Shown: piece by piece, positions 40,486 to 48,745 of the stretch
Layout of the letters: each line of letters opens with the position of its first letter
Position numbering within the stretch: position 1 is the first letter of the stretch
From: Acinetobacter sp. ANC 4805
Lineage (GTDB): Bacteria > Pseudomonadota > Gammaproteobacteria > Pseudomonadales > Moraxellaceae
Reading direction: 5' to 3'
NCBI RefSeq assembly: GCF_022549495.1
Contig: NZ_JAKZGD010000010.1
Location: 1 to 64,000, forward strand
Length of the DNA: 64,000 nucleotides
Program-made: the position numbers and the translations under genes
The notes under the pieces: model-generated
Databases searched by the model: none
What the model was told of the DNA's origin: nothing
What the model saw: only the letters and a program-made list of their open reading frames with translations

Positions 40486-41091
40486 GTGTTTGGAAAAACG
40501 CAACGTGGTGTATCTGAACGACCAAACAAGCCCAAAAAACCACTTATTCCCAAGTGGTTAGGAATGCTTGTCGCAATTCTTGCGATCCTTTGTGCAGGCG
40601 TCATGTTAATGCTATGGCAGCCGTGGCAACCCGTCCCCGCAAAGAATCAAGTTACTTCAGAACATTATGAAGAAGAGGACACCAATAAGGATTATCGTTT
40701 CTACGATCTATTGCCCCAACAACAAGTCACTCCAATTCCTGAACAGGCTGTCCCTGAAACCAAACAAGAAGGTAATGTTGTGATTATTGAATCACCAAAA
40801 CCTGAAACAACCACAGCAGATCCAACAACCATCACATCGACTGAACCAACTGCACCAGTTCAAGCCAGTTATATCTTACAAGTGCGTAGCTATCCAGATC
40901 CAGATAGCGCTGATGCACGTCGTGCGGAAATTATTTTGAATGGTTTATCTGCCGATGTTATAAAAACGGTTGAAAATGGGCAAACATGGTATCGTGTTTT
41001 CTCTGGTCCTTATGATAGCCAAGATGCAGCACTTGCTGCTCAACAAACCTTGCAACACAGTGGTATTGATTCAATTGTAATTAAACGATAA
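40486..41091 (+). CDS. SPOR-domain membrane protein
   Basis: A 201-residue protein starting at GTG 40486, with GAGGAA 6-10 bases upstream. A short basic cytoplasmic tail and one membrane helix (LGMLVAILAILCAGVMLMLW, about 28-47) lead to a Pro/Thr/Gln-rich linker. A C-terminal SPOR domain follows at about 125-200 (SYILQVRSYPDPDSADARRAEIILNGL). SPOR domains bind glycan strands lacking stem peptides at the septum, so a division-site role is expected. It resembles FtsN in layout but is much shorter. The argS-SPOR gene order is common in this group. Confidence 0.85.
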   Translation: MFGKTQRGVSERPNKPKKPLIPKWLGMLVAILAILCAGVMLMLWQPWQPVPAKNQVTSEHYEEEDTNKDYRFYDLLPQQQVTPIPEQAVPETKQEGNVVIIESPKPETTTADPTTITSTEPTAPVQASYILQVRSYPDPDSADARRAEIILNGLSADVIKTVENGQTWYRVFSGPYDSQDAALAAQQTLQHSGIDSIVIKR

Positions 41092-41103
41092 AAATCTTCA
41101 TGA

Positions 41104-41142
41104 ATGAAAAAAGGGAGAACCAGTTGTTCTCCCTTTTTTCAT
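41104..41142. terminator. bidirectional terminator between the SPOR gene and the GST gene
   Basis: A perfect 17-bp stem, 41104-41120 with 41126-41142, encloses CAGTT. It is A-rich at the left end and T-rich at the right end. Confidence 0.9.
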
Positions 41143-41152
41143 GTTTGAAAAT

Positions 41153-41806
41153 TTATGCACACTGTGAATGTAAACTTTTTTGCTCAGCGTGCTGAAATGC
41201 TGAACGCTGCTGAACACGTTGGACAAAGGCTTGAATATTTGGATATTTACCATGTAAACGTTTTTGAATTGCAATCAGTGGAAATGCCATTTGAATATCT
41301 GCAAAAGAAAAAGCTCCAGCAAAATAATCATGCTCTCCCAAATACTGCTCCAGATATAGCATATGTTCTTTCATTCGAGGGCGAACAAAGCCAGCTTTCA
41401 CGCCATCGGTAATTTTTTCAGCAACAGGTCGAATAATCCACGGAACATGCTTACTCACATTATTGATGACGAGAGTCATCACCAATAAAGGCATGAGAGA
41501 GCCTTCAGCGTAGTGCATCCAATATGAGTATTGGAGCTGATCTTTGAATTGCTGTGGTTTGAACTGTTGTTTGACATCATACTGCTGTTGCAGATAATCC
41601 AAAATAACAGCCGACTCCACAATGACATTCTCATCATCCACCAGAATTGGTGCTTTACCTAGCGGATGAATCTGTTTCAAACTTTCAGGAGCTGCGTAGC
41701 TAGGTAATCTCTGATAATACTCAACTTGGTAGTCCATACCAAGCTCTTCTAATGCCCACAAAATACGGAACGAACGTGAGCATTGTAGGTAATGTAAGGT
41801 AATCAT
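41153..41806 (-). CDS. glutathione S-transferase family protein
   Basis: A 217-residue protein with the thioredoxin-like N-terminal domain (MITLHYLQCSRSFRILWALEELGMDYQVEYYQR). Then come the glutathione-binding cis-Pro region GKAPILVDDENVIVESAVILDYLQQ near residue 50 and the all-helical C-terminal domain. ATG 41806 is chosen because the longer frame adds a non-homologous leader. The substrate is unknown. It sits near osmC and pirin genes on the same strand, a small stress-response neighbourhood. Confidence 0.85.
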   Translation of the reverse strand: MITLHYLQCSRSFRILWALEELGMDYQVEYYQRLPSYAAPESLKQIHPLGKAPILVDDENVIVESAVILDYLQQQYDVKQQFKPQQFKDQLQYSYWMHYAEGSLMPLLVMTLVINNVSKHVPWIIRPVAEKITDGVKAGFVRPRMKEHMLYLEQYLGEHDYFAGAFSFADIQMAFPLIAIQKRLHGKYPNIQAFVQRVQQRSAFQHAEQKSLHSQCA

Positions 41807-41901
41807 TTTTGTGCCTGCTTTGTCTACGCAACTGCTGTATGAATCCCTCTCACAGTTACGTTTAGAATTATGATTTGCCCAAGCACAATAGCATTTTAGT
41901 C

Positions 41902-42300
41902 TCAAACAATCACGGTTTGTATGTCTAAACTGCGTAACAAAGTTTTCGTCACCGGTGTTTTACTACATACATTCAGCAACTTCTCTTGTAACGCTTGTGA
42001 TGGAATCTGCTCAAATATAATACGACGAGTCATCTTTTCTTGCTGTTCGCGGTTGGTATGAAAATCAACTTCAACACTGAAATCACCCAAGTCTATTTGC
42101 TTATGCTGCGCATACATGCGTAAGGTAATCATGGTACATGATGCTAAACTTGCAGTCAGAAAATCATAGGGCGCTGGCCCTGTATCATGCCCTCCAAAAG
42201 ATTCTGGTTTATCTGTGAGAAATTGATGTGAGCCACTTGTCACCTCTCCTTTCCACGGTTCGGCTAAAGCCTGAACTTTTGCACTCGCAATCACACTCAT
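41902..42300 (-). CDS. OsmC/Ohr-family protein
   Basis: A 132-residue protein of the OsmC peroxidase family. The two redox cysteines are in SLASCTMITLRMYA near residue 54 and LLNVCSKTPVTKTLL near 112. Its start overlaps the pirin stop by 4 bases, so the two genes are translationally coupled. Reduction of organic hydroperoxides is the family role. Confidence 0.85.
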   Translation of the reverse strand: MSVIASAKVQALAEPWKGEVTSGSHQFLTDKPESFGGHDTGPAPYDFLTASLASCTMITLRMYAQHKQIDLGDFSVEVDFHTNREQQEKMTRRIIFEQIPSQALQEKLLNVCSKTPVTKTLLRSLDIQTVIV

Positions 42301-43244
42301 TTTGAAGCCCTCATTTGCTCAGGTAATACAGGTGCTTCGAGACGCTTCCCTTGATAATCAGGAATTTCACCAAAACGAGCATCATGATTGATCCAATCTT
42401 CTCGTGCTTGCTGTAAATCTTGCATGGTACGTCCAACGAAGTTCCACCACAGCAAAATTGGCGACTCAAACGGTTCACCCCCGATGAGTAACACACGATG
42501 ACCTTCAGTCAGTTCAACTTCGATTTCAGTCAGTCCCGTTTCCAACACCACCATATTATCGGCATTGAGTTCATGCCCATTTACCTGAGCGATGCCCTCA
42601 AGTGCCATAAAGGCATATTCAAAGTTTGGATTAAGTGGAATACGGGTTTTAGTATTTGCTTGTGCGGTTAAGTCCACACCAACCAAAGGTGTATGTACTT
42701 GCACAGGAGAAACCGTATCAAGGAAATCCCCCACTAAAATGGTAAATTCAACCTGATCTTTAGTTACGACAGGTAGCTCTGGATAGTGTTCGAACTTTGG
42801 CTCCATATTGCGCTTGTCATCAGGCAAAGCAATCCAGAGTTGTGCTGCATGCATTTTGGTTTCAATGTCGGGTGCAACTTCCGTATGCGAAATTCCATGA
42901 CCTGCTGTCATTAAATTCACTTGTTTAGGACGAATCAGTTGTTTTGAACCCAGACTATCAGTATGCATCATGGTGCCTTCAATCATCCATGTAAATGTCT
43001 GCAAACCAATATGTGGGTGCGGCCCAACATCTAAACCATCTCCCGCAGGAAAACTCACAGGTCCTGCATGATCAAGGAAACACCACGCCCCAACCAAACG
43101 CTTCTGACGACTCGGCAAGGCTCGCTTAATGACTGTGCCCTTACCAATTTCTGCCGAGCGAATCGTGAATTCTTGAATAAACTGATTGATATAAGTTTCA
43201 CAATCTTTGGAGTTAGAAATATCGTAATCGTTATTATTGCTCAT
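42297..43244 (-). CDS. pirin family protein
   Basis: A 315-residue bicupin. The N-terminal cupin holds the metal ligands in VGPHPHIGLQTFTWMIEGTMMHTDSLG near residue 75 and GHGISHTEVAP near 115. The C-terminal cupin is degenerate. Some pirins have quercetinase activity and others act as regulators; which applies here cannot be read. It forms an operon with the OsmC gene. Confidence 0.88.
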   Translation of the reverse strand: MSNNNDYDISNSKDCETYINQFIQEFTIRSAEIGKGTVIKRALPSRQKRLVGAWCFLDHAGPVSFPAGDGLDVGPHPHIGLQTFTWMIEGTMMHTDSLGSKQLIRPKQVNLMTAGHGISHTEVAPDIETKMHAAQLWIALPDDKRNMEPKFEHYPELPVVTKDQVEFTILVGDFLDTVSPVQVHTPLVGVDLTAQANTKTRIPLNPNFEYAFMALEGIAQVNGHELNADNMVVLETGLTEIEVELTEGHRVLLIGGEPFESPILLWWNFVGRTMQDLQQAREDWINHDARFGEIPDYQGKRLEAPVLPEQMRASK

Positions 43245-43388
43245 GATATCGCTCTCTTTTACCTATGCTATTGCAATGAGTTGTTTTACTGATCTTAACA
43301 ATACAATCATCATTCAATATAGTCTTTTGGTAATACGCAGAGTGCTATGCATGAGACAATCTTTATTGTTATTCGACAGCCTGACATA

Positions 43389-43673
43389 TCAATGTGGTGG
43401 CATTTCCACAATAAGGCTTGTTAAGCGTCGAACAATAGGCAAAAACATGAGAACGACAGGATAGGCAATCAACCATGAAAAAAACCATGTTGACAACCAC
43501 TTCGCTGCAAATCCATCTATTAATCCAACATTCATTAGTAAGTTCATCAATGATAATGTTGCGCTCATCAGCCCTGACAATAATAATGGCATAACCCAAG
43601 CAGCATATCTTGCAGGTAATTTAGTAAAGGAAATCTTCTTTGTTTGTTTCATGCCATTTTCCCCCATACTCAT
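43389..43673 (-). CDS. DUF2798 small membrane protein
   Basis: A 94-residue protein with two hydrophobic helices (about 27-47 and 56-80) and the DUF2798-like pattern LPARYAAWVMPLLLSGLMSATLSLMN. The start ATG overlaps the DUF3861 stop by the ATGA arrangement, and AGG lies 5 bases upstream. It is the last gene of the operon opened by the PadR-type regulator. The function of the family is unknown. Confidence 0.75.
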   Translation of the reverse strand: MSMGENGMKQTKKISFTKLPARYAAWVMPLLLSGLMSATLSLMNLLMNVGLIDGFAAKWLSTWFFSWLIAYPVVLMFLPIVRRLTSLIVEMPPH

Positions 43674-43975
43674 TCAGCCTGTTTCTTTACGTGTTGTTTT
43701 AGGTTCTTCATGAATTGACCGAACTGCGGCAAGAATTCTTCGAATAGTGGATGATCTTTATTTTCCAGCATCACTTCACTAAAAAGTTTTAGCCCCACCG
43801 CAAAAGATGTTGTGGTTTGATCATCGAACAACTCAGCTTTTTTCAAACGCTCAACGATCTCGAAAATATCGTCATGATTCCCTGTATAGAACTCTAAACG
43901 CTCGGTATAGGTCGAGGCTTGCCCTTTTGCATCTTTTAAATGTTGCACCGTGACATGGTATTGATGTTGTTTCAT
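43670..43975 (-). CDS. DUF3861 family protein
   Basis: A 101-residue soluble protein recognised by its KQHQYHVTVQHLKDAKG start and VGLKLFSEVMLENKDHPLFEEFLPQFGQFMKNLK end. ATG 43975 is used because GGAG lies 6 bases upstream; ATG 43978 is equally possible. It overlaps the DUF2798 gene by 4 bases. Function unknown. Confidence 0.72.
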   Translation of the reverse strand: MKQHQYHVTVQHLKDAKGQASTYTERLEFYTGNHDDIFEIVERLKKAELFDDQTTTSFAVGLKLFSEVMLENKDHPLFEEFLPQFGQFMKNLKQHVKKQAE

Positions 43976-43998
43976 CATTTGCTCCAATGAATTTTTAA

Positions 43999-44388
43999 TT
44001 AAGCATTCTCTTTGATTTCGATCTGCATCAAATCAATTTGAAATTGAGTAAATACGGCTTCTAAGGACTGTAAAAATCGTGCTTGTTTTGCTGTGGTTAA
44101 ATCTGCACAGCGAATTTGTAGCAATTGATTTTTAGAAACTCGCGGAAGACTAAATTTAGTTTCAGCACGATGGAATTGATAACTCACCAACAAACCTGCC
44201 AAGACAAGATCACTCACCACGCGATAGACGGTTGCCAAACTTAACTGCTGCTTTTGTAGGTTTAGACCTTGGTAAATTTGTTTCGCGGTGAGGTCATCCG
44301 TCTGTTGTACCAGTAAAGATAAAACTGCCATGCGTGGATGCGTCACTCGTAATCCTGCCTGTTTAATTTTCTGCTGTAGCGCTAACAT
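43999..44388 (-). CDS. Fur-like winged-helix protein lacking the metal sites
   Basis: A 129-residue protein with a Fur-type winged helix (AGLRVTHPRMAVLSLLVQQTDDLTAKQIYQGL, then LSLATVYRVVSDLVLAGLLVSYQF, residues 11-72). The usual HHDH and CxxC metal motifs are absent: the domain after residue 75 has only Cys 94 and no His. If it still regulates, it probably does so without metal. It lies between a PadR-type regulator and two DUF genes in one operon. Confidence 0.75.
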   Translation of the reverse strand: MLALQQKIKQAGLRVTHPRMAVLSLLVQQTDDLTAKQIYQGLNLQKQQLSLATVYRVVSDLVLAGLLVSYQFHRAETKFSLPRVSKNQLLQIRCADLTTAKQARFLQSLEAVFTQFQIDLMQIEIKENA

Positions 44389-44402
44389 CCTTCGCCCCCA
44401 AC

Positions 44403-44933
44403 TTATAAACGCCCAATCGCAATTGCGGCTTGATCAATCTTTTCAGCAATTTGATAAATTTGTTCTTGCTGTAGGTCGGCAATATTGAGTTTTAATCGCA
44501 ATGCTGTTTTTAGATTTTCCATAGCACGATGAATCTCTATCAATTGATCGTTGTTATGGATTTCACGTCTAATGCGTAGTTTTTCCAACAACGCGGTCAA
44601 CATTTCCTGCTGATCTTTTAGATAAGCTTCACCATATTCAGTGACTTGGTATTGCTTACGCTCGACATCGAGTAAGGAAATACAGTTCATTTCTTCTAAA
44701 CTGGTGAGAGTTGGGTAAATTGTTCCTGCACTTGGTGTATAGCCATCGCCAACTAAATCACTAATTTCTTTAATGATTTCATAACCATGTTTGGGACTTT
44801 GCTGAATTAAATGCAGAACTAACAGTTTCATACGTCCTGATTCAAATAAACGTCCACGGCGACCTGTACGGTGATGCTCTCGATGGTGAATATCTCGTTC
44901 GCTTTCATGATGATGATCTGATTGATGTTGCAT
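44403..44933 (-). CDS. PadR-family regulator with a His-rich N-terminus (YqjI/NfeR-like)
   Basis: A 176-residue repressor. The N-terminal 25 residues are His-rich (HQSDHHHESERDIHHREHHR), as in E. coli YqjI/NfeR, which responds to nickel and iron. The PadR winged helix follows (MKLLVLHLIQQSPKHGYEIIKEISDLVGDGYTPSAGTIYPTLTSLEEM, about 35-82), then a coiled C-terminal dimerisation helix. ATG 44933 is preferred because the longest frame would start inside the operator palindrome. It heads a four-gene operon and probably represses it through the repeats at 44965-45018. Confidence 0.82.
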   Translation of the reverse strand: MQHQSDHHHESERDIHHREHHRTGRRGRLFESGRMKLLVLHLIQQSPKHGYEIIKEISDLVGDGYTPSAGTIYPTLTSLEEMNCISLLDVERKQYQVTEYGEAYLKDQQEMLTALLEKLRIRREIHNNDQLIEIHRAMENLKTALRLKLNIADLQQEQIYQIAEKIDQAAIAIGRL

Positions 44934-44964
44934 CTTTATTTTTCTCATATTGACTAATTTATGC

Positions 44965-45018
44965 ATATAAAGATATATCTTAATACATCTTTAATCAAGT
45001 TAAGATATATCTTTATAT
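44965..45018. promoter_or_regulatory. large inverted repeat, probable PadR operator
   Basis: ATATAAAGATATATCTTAA (44965-44983) is repeated in perfect inverted form at 45000-45018 with a 16-bp spacer. Each 19-bp arm itself contains the 12-bp palindrome AAGATATATCTT, whose two copies are 32 bp apart (three helical turns). It directly precedes the PadR-type gene. Confidence 0.7.
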
Positions 45019-45081
45019 TTTATACTTTTGATATTTAATGCGTTATTTACTTTAAAGAAAGAACTTTAGGAAAGTTAAGTA

Positions 45082-45107
45082 ATAAAAAAGAGCGTCTGAG
45101 CGCTCTT
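45082..45107 (-). terminator. hairpin with a minus-strand T run
   Basis: Stem AAGAGCG (45088-45094) and CGCTCTT (45101-45107) with a TCTGAG loop. The minus-strand reading ends in six T residues. No minus-strand gene ends here, so it may shield the PadR promoter from upstream transcription. Confidence 0.5.
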
Positions 45108-45287
45108 GTTATTGGCAATAGGTGTCAGATATGTTTACAAAACAATCAAGTTGTTTCAAATGCATCTTTCCTACTCTTTATAGAATTATGAACATGTAAG
45201 CAAAAATTTATTCAACCCTTAAGGTAATGAATTGGGTCATGTTATAGTTAATGGTAATTGCAAACCAACAAAGCATCAATTTTCATA
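45108..45287. other. AT-rich leader of the HAD gene; together with 44934-45107 a gene-free stretch of about 350 bases
   Basis: Apart from the operator at 44965-45018 and the hairpin at 45082-45107, nothing with a clear pattern is seen between the PadR and HAD genes. Confidence 0.5.
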
Positions 45288-45758
45288 ATGATTTTACTTC
45301 TTGACATTGATGGAGTTTTGGAAACTTCTCCTCCTTGGAAAAAACCAGAGTTCCTAGAAGATAGATTCTATAAATTCAATGAAAACTCTCGAAAAAATCT
45401 CATTGAAATTATTGACAAAATAAATCCTGAAATCATTTTGACCACTACTCACAGAATTAATTACAACTTAATGGAATGGAATCAAATTTTTGAATTGAGA
45501 GGTATACATGTTGGTAAAATATCTAAAATAAATGATGTAAAAAAAGCCATCGACATTAAGAAGAGAAATGTTGAAATTGAAGAATGGTTTTCAAATAATA
45601 GAACTGCTGAATTTTTAATCATTGATGATGATAAAAGTTTAAACGAACTCACTGATGATTTAAAAAATCGTTGGATACAAATAGACGCTATGCTTGGAAT
45701 CACCGAATCAATAAAAAATCAAATATTGGAAAAAATAAATAATTTCAACTACCGCTAA
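45288..45758 (+). CDS. HAD-like domain protein (156 aa)
   Basis: A 156-residue protein with the HAD motif I MILLLDIDGVLE at its N-terminus (nucleophile Asp 6, second Asp 8). A Thr motif follows (EIILTTTHR near 47), then a late acidic motif (FLIIDDDKSLNELTD near 108). This compact layout resembles the HAD domain found with RNA-repair proteins, from memory. Strong AT bias and Asn/Lys/Ile-rich codon use differ from the neighbours and suggest horizontal transfer. A terminator follows. Confidence 0.7.
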   Translation: MILLLDIDGVLETSPPWKKPEFLEDRFYKFNENSRKNLIEIIDKINPEIILTTTHRINYNLMEWNQIFELRGIHVGKISKINDVKKAIDIKKRNVEIEEWFSNNRTAEFLIIDDDKSLNELTDDLKNRWIQIDAMLGITESIKNQILEKINNFNYR

Positions 45759-45811
45759 CATGGTATTGCCAAAAAGCGGGGCTAAAGTGCAATTTTTTTA
45801 TTGGCTATAGC

Positions 45812-45843
45812 AAAAAGCCGACTTGGAAAAATCGGCTTTTTTA
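45812..45843. terminator. terminator after the HAD gene
   Basis: Stem AAAAGCCGA with TCGGCTTTT, followed by TT on the plus strand and preceded by A residues, so it may act both ways. It is nearly identical to the terminator at 46611-46644. Confidence 0.8.
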
Positions 45844-45927
45844 GACTAAAAATCTTCATTAAATACTTGAATGAAATGGATAAGAACCCTATGGGTACTG
45901 ACTTAATATAAGCTTGAAAGATGAATT

Positions 45928-46434
45928 CTATTCAGTCGAATCAAAGGCCTCATGGTAACTCACATCCCCTTTGGGAATATGGTTAATAAAACTTATAGCT
46001 TGGAAATATTCATGAGGTACACCTGGTAAGTTTAGATCAGGATATGATTTAAAACCAAATCGACCATAATAATTTGGATCTCCTAATAAAACACAGCCTT
46101 TGCCACCCAATTGTTTTAACTTCTCAAGTGATGCATTCATTAAAAGTGATCCAACGCCTAGACCTTGTTTATTTGGCAAAACGGAAATAGGACCTAAGCC
46201 ATACCATCCTGTTTCACCTGAAGAAATTATCACTGGCGAAATAGCAACATGACCAATAATAGTTCCATCTTCTATAGCAACTAAAGAAATAGTAAGTTGT
46301 TTATTTTTCCGTAGGTTATTCACAATGAATTGTTCGGTATGACTAGAATGTACTTCATTTAAAAATGCAACTTTTATTAATTCTTCAATATATTGAATAT
46401 CTTCTGGCTGCTCATCTCGAATGAGTATATTCAT
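45928..46434 (-). CDS. GNAT-family N-acetyltransferase, YhbS-like
   Basis: A 168-residue acetyl-CoA-dependent transferase. The acetyl-CoA-binding motif A is ISVLPNKQGLGVGSLLMNASLEKLKQLG (about residues 84-111), and the YhbS-type stretch GCVLLGDPNYYGRFGFKSYPDL follows. ATG 46434 is chosen because AGGA stands 9 bases upstream. The substrate is unknown. The gene lies between two nearly identical terminators. Confidence 0.82.
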   Translation of the reverse strand: MNILIRDEQPEDIQYIEELIKVAFLNEVHSSHTEQFIVNNLRKNKQLTISLVAIEDGTIIGHVAISPVIISSGETGWYGLGPISVLPNKQGLGVGSLLMNASLEKLKQLGGKGCVLLGDPNYYGRFGFKSYPDLNLPGVPHEYFQAISFINHIPKGDVSYHEAFDSTE

Positions 46435-46746
46435 TAAACTTTTTCCTAGTGTCTCTTCGATCATTATTCTAATTTTATCAAATAAAGATAGATATCTCTG
46501 ATTTAATCACTTAAGTCTTGCTAAAATTAACATAAACAAACTTATGCGAAATAAATTTAAAACATTTATTTCAAATCAAAAAATTGGATAAATCCACTTG
46601 ATTCTAAAACAGCAAAAAGCCGACTTAGAAAAGTCGGCTTTTTTGATCTATTTTAGAGGTTTTTCAAATACCGCAAAATCCCTCTGCCGCGCGCAGAGCG
46701 CTTGGTGTAAAACTGGCAAGCAGCGTTGCTGCTTGAAACCCCAGTT
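46435..46746. other. gene-free region between the GNAT gene and guaA
   Basis: About 310 bases with no gene. The left half is plain AT-rich DNA. The right half has the terminator at 46611-46644 and two hairpins: 46682-46698 (CTCTGC/GCAGAG) and the long one at 46707-46750. Confidence 0.6.
46611..46644. terminator. bidirectional terminator, near copy of the one at 45812
   Basis: Perfect 13-bp stem AAAAAGCCGACTT (46614-46626) and AAGTCGGCTTTTT (46631-46643) with an AGAA loop. The surrounding AGCAAAAAGCCGACTT is shared with the terminator 800 bases to the left. Confidence 0.85.
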
Positions 46747-46750
46747 TTAC
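46682..46750. repeat. REP-like hairpin pair at the guaA 3' end
   Basis: GTAAAACTGG (46707-46716) pairs with CCAGTTTTAC (46741-46750), and inside it AAGCAGC pairs with GCTGCTT around GTT. A smaller CTCTGC/GCAGAG hairpin is next to it. The outer arm overlaps the last codon of guaA. Its apex (GCAGCGTTGCTGC) recalls the GCAACGCT core of the repeats after argS. Confidence 0.55.
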
Positions 46751-48315
46751 TCCCATTCAATCGTTGCTGGTGGCTTAGATGACACGTCGTAAACAACACG
46801 TGAAACATCTTTAATCTCGTTCATGATACGGGTTGAGATTTTATCAACCAAATCATACGGTAAATGAGCAAAACGAGCTGTCATAAAGTCAACCGTTTCA
46901 ACAGCACGAAGCGCAATCACCCATGCATAACGGCGACCATCACCGACAACACCCACAGATTTTACAGGTTGGAATACCGCAAATGCTTGCGCAGTTTTAT
47001 CATACCAACCGCTTGCACGAAGCTCTTGCATAAAGATGTCATCAGCAAGACGAAGAATATCAGCATATTCTTTTTTCACTTCACCCAAGATACGCACGCC
47101 CAAACCTGGACCTGGGAATGGATGACGATAAAGCATTTCATGTGGTAAACCTAAAGTTGTACCTAAACGGCGTACTTCATCTTTAAACAAATCACGAATC
47201 GGCTCAACCAATTCAAAAGCTAAATCATCAGGTAAACCACCCACGTTATGGTGTGATTTAATCACATGTGCTTTACCATTTTTAGTTGCAGCAGATTCGA
47301 TCACATCTGGGTAAATCGTACCTTGTGCAAGGAAGTTTACGCCATCAAGCTTACGTGCTTCTTCAGCAAATACTTCGATGAATTCACGACCAATAATTTT
47401 ACGTTTTTTCTCAGGATCAACTTCGCCTGCAAGCGCAGTTAAGAAACGCTCTTCAGCATCAGCACGAATCACACGGATGCCCATGTTTTTTGCAAACATG
47501 TCCATCACTTGTTCACCTTCGTTTAAACGAAGCAAACCATTGTCTACAAATACGCAAGTCAACTGATCGCCAATCGCACGGTGTAAAAGTGCAGCAACAA
47601 CAGAAGAATCAACACCACCAGAAAGACCTAATAGAACTTTTTGATCGCCAATTTGCTCACGTAATTGTTCAACACGTAAGTCAATGATGTTTTCAGAATT
47701 CCAAAGATTACGACATCCGCAAATATTGTGAACAAAGTTAGATAATAACTCAGCACCTTTCGCTGTATGTGTCACTTCAGGATGGAATTGAACACCATAG
47801 AAACGGCGTGTTTCATCACTTACCGCTGCAAATGGACAGCTTGGTGTACTTGCAGTAACAGAGAAACCTTCTGGAATCACACTGACTTTATCGCCATGAC
47901 TCATCCAAACATTGAGCTTGTCGTCACCATCATTGAGATCACCCAACAATTGATCACGAACCAATACATCAACAGCAGCATAACCAAATTCATGTACTGT
48001 GCCTGGCTCTACTTTACCACCCAGTTGCTCAGACATGGTTTGTAAACCATAGCAAATACCCAAAACAGGTACGCCTAATTCAAATACCAATTGCGGTGCA
48101 CGTGGACTACCTTCTTCATGTACGCTTTCAGGGCCACCTGACAAAATAATCCCGTTCGGATTAAATGCACGAATATCTTCTTCAGACATATCATATGCAT
48201 ACATTTCAGAGTAGACACCTGCTTCACGCACACGACGTGCAATCAGCTGGCTATATTGAGAGCCGAAATCCAGAATAAGGATGCGATCTTCAGTAATTTG
48301 AGTATTGGTCGTCAT
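46747..48315 (-). CDS. guaA: GMP synthase (glutamine-hydrolysing)
   Basis: A 522-residue enzyme that converts XMP to GMP. The class I glutamine amidotransferase domain has its catalytic Cys 88 in [11 protein letters not shown], with His and Glu in GVQFHPEV. The ATP-pyrophosphatase P-loop is [17 protein letters not shown] near residue 230. The C-terminal dimerisation domain ends KPPATIEWE, which is highly conserved. It is probably a single transcription unit. Confidence 0.97.
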   Translation of the reverse strand: MTTNTQITEDRILILDFGSQYSQLIARRVREAGVYSEMYAYDMSEEDIRAFNPNGIILSGGPESVHEEGSPRAPQLVFELGVPVLGICYGLQTMSEQLGGKVEPGTVHEFGYAAVDVLVRDQLLGDLNDGDDKLNVWMSHGDKVSVIPEGFSVTASTPSCPFAAVSDETRRFYGVQFHPEVTHTAKGAELLSNFVHNICGCRNLWNSENIIDLRVEQLREQIGDQKVLLGLSGGVDSSVVAALLHRAIGDQLTCVFVDNGLLRLNEGEQVMDMFAKNMGIRVIRADAEERFLTALAGEVDPEKKRKIIGREFIEVFAEEARKLDGVNFLAQGTIYPDVIESAATKNGKAHVIKSHHNVGGLPDDLAFELVEPIRDLFKDEVRRLGTTLGLPHEMLYRHPFPGPGLGVRILGEVKKEYADILRLADDIFMQELRASGWYDKTAQAFAVFQPVKSVGVVGDGRRYAWVIALRAVETVDFMTARFAHLPYDLVDKISTRIMNEIKDVSRVVYDVSSKPPATIEWE

Positions 48316-48745
48316 GGCTAATCAGAAAGGCAAATGAATTAAGCGCCATATTCTAACATTTTTCACGCTTTGGCGCATCGCAATTCATCATCTATCTTAT
48401 TTTTTAACTTTTATCGCCAATCATGACTGATATTTAAACTAAAATTTCATAAAATGATGCCTAAAAAGAGTGTTAAATCAACTCTTCTTGGCGATTCTGA
48501 TCAACAAAAAATAGAATTTGGTGCTAAGATGATGAGTCGAAAAGATGCATGACCACGGAAAGGTATGCAATATCGGCACCATCGTTTCCTTTTTGTGCAG
48601 TTGCACTATCCTTGGAAAGAGGAAAACTAAAAAGGTAACTAAAAGCCTAAAAATATTGGCTCGGTCAATATTCTAACATTTTCACTATCATCTATGGCTT
48701 GCCCTATCACGAGCAACAATTAGGACTTGAAGGACCAATAAAATA
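48316..48745. other. 430-base region between guaA and the DUF445 gene
   Basis: Divergent promoters for guaA and the DUF445 gene must lie here. No convincing gene is seen; only frames of 29-44 codons without ribosome-binding sites occur around 48545-48680. A small palindrome GTGCA-GT-TGCAC sits near 48596-48607. GGAAA and TTTCC blocks nearby could fold, but no T-tailed terminator is clear. Confidence 0.5.

Noticed and set aside
47767..48045. A 92-codon plus-strand frame antisense to guaA
   Set aside because: It lies wholly within guaA, has an odd composition and no supporting signals.
48545..48680. Short frames of 29 and 44 codons upstream of the DUF445 gene
   Set aside because: No ribosome-binding site and no recognisable features; probably chance frames in a promoter region.
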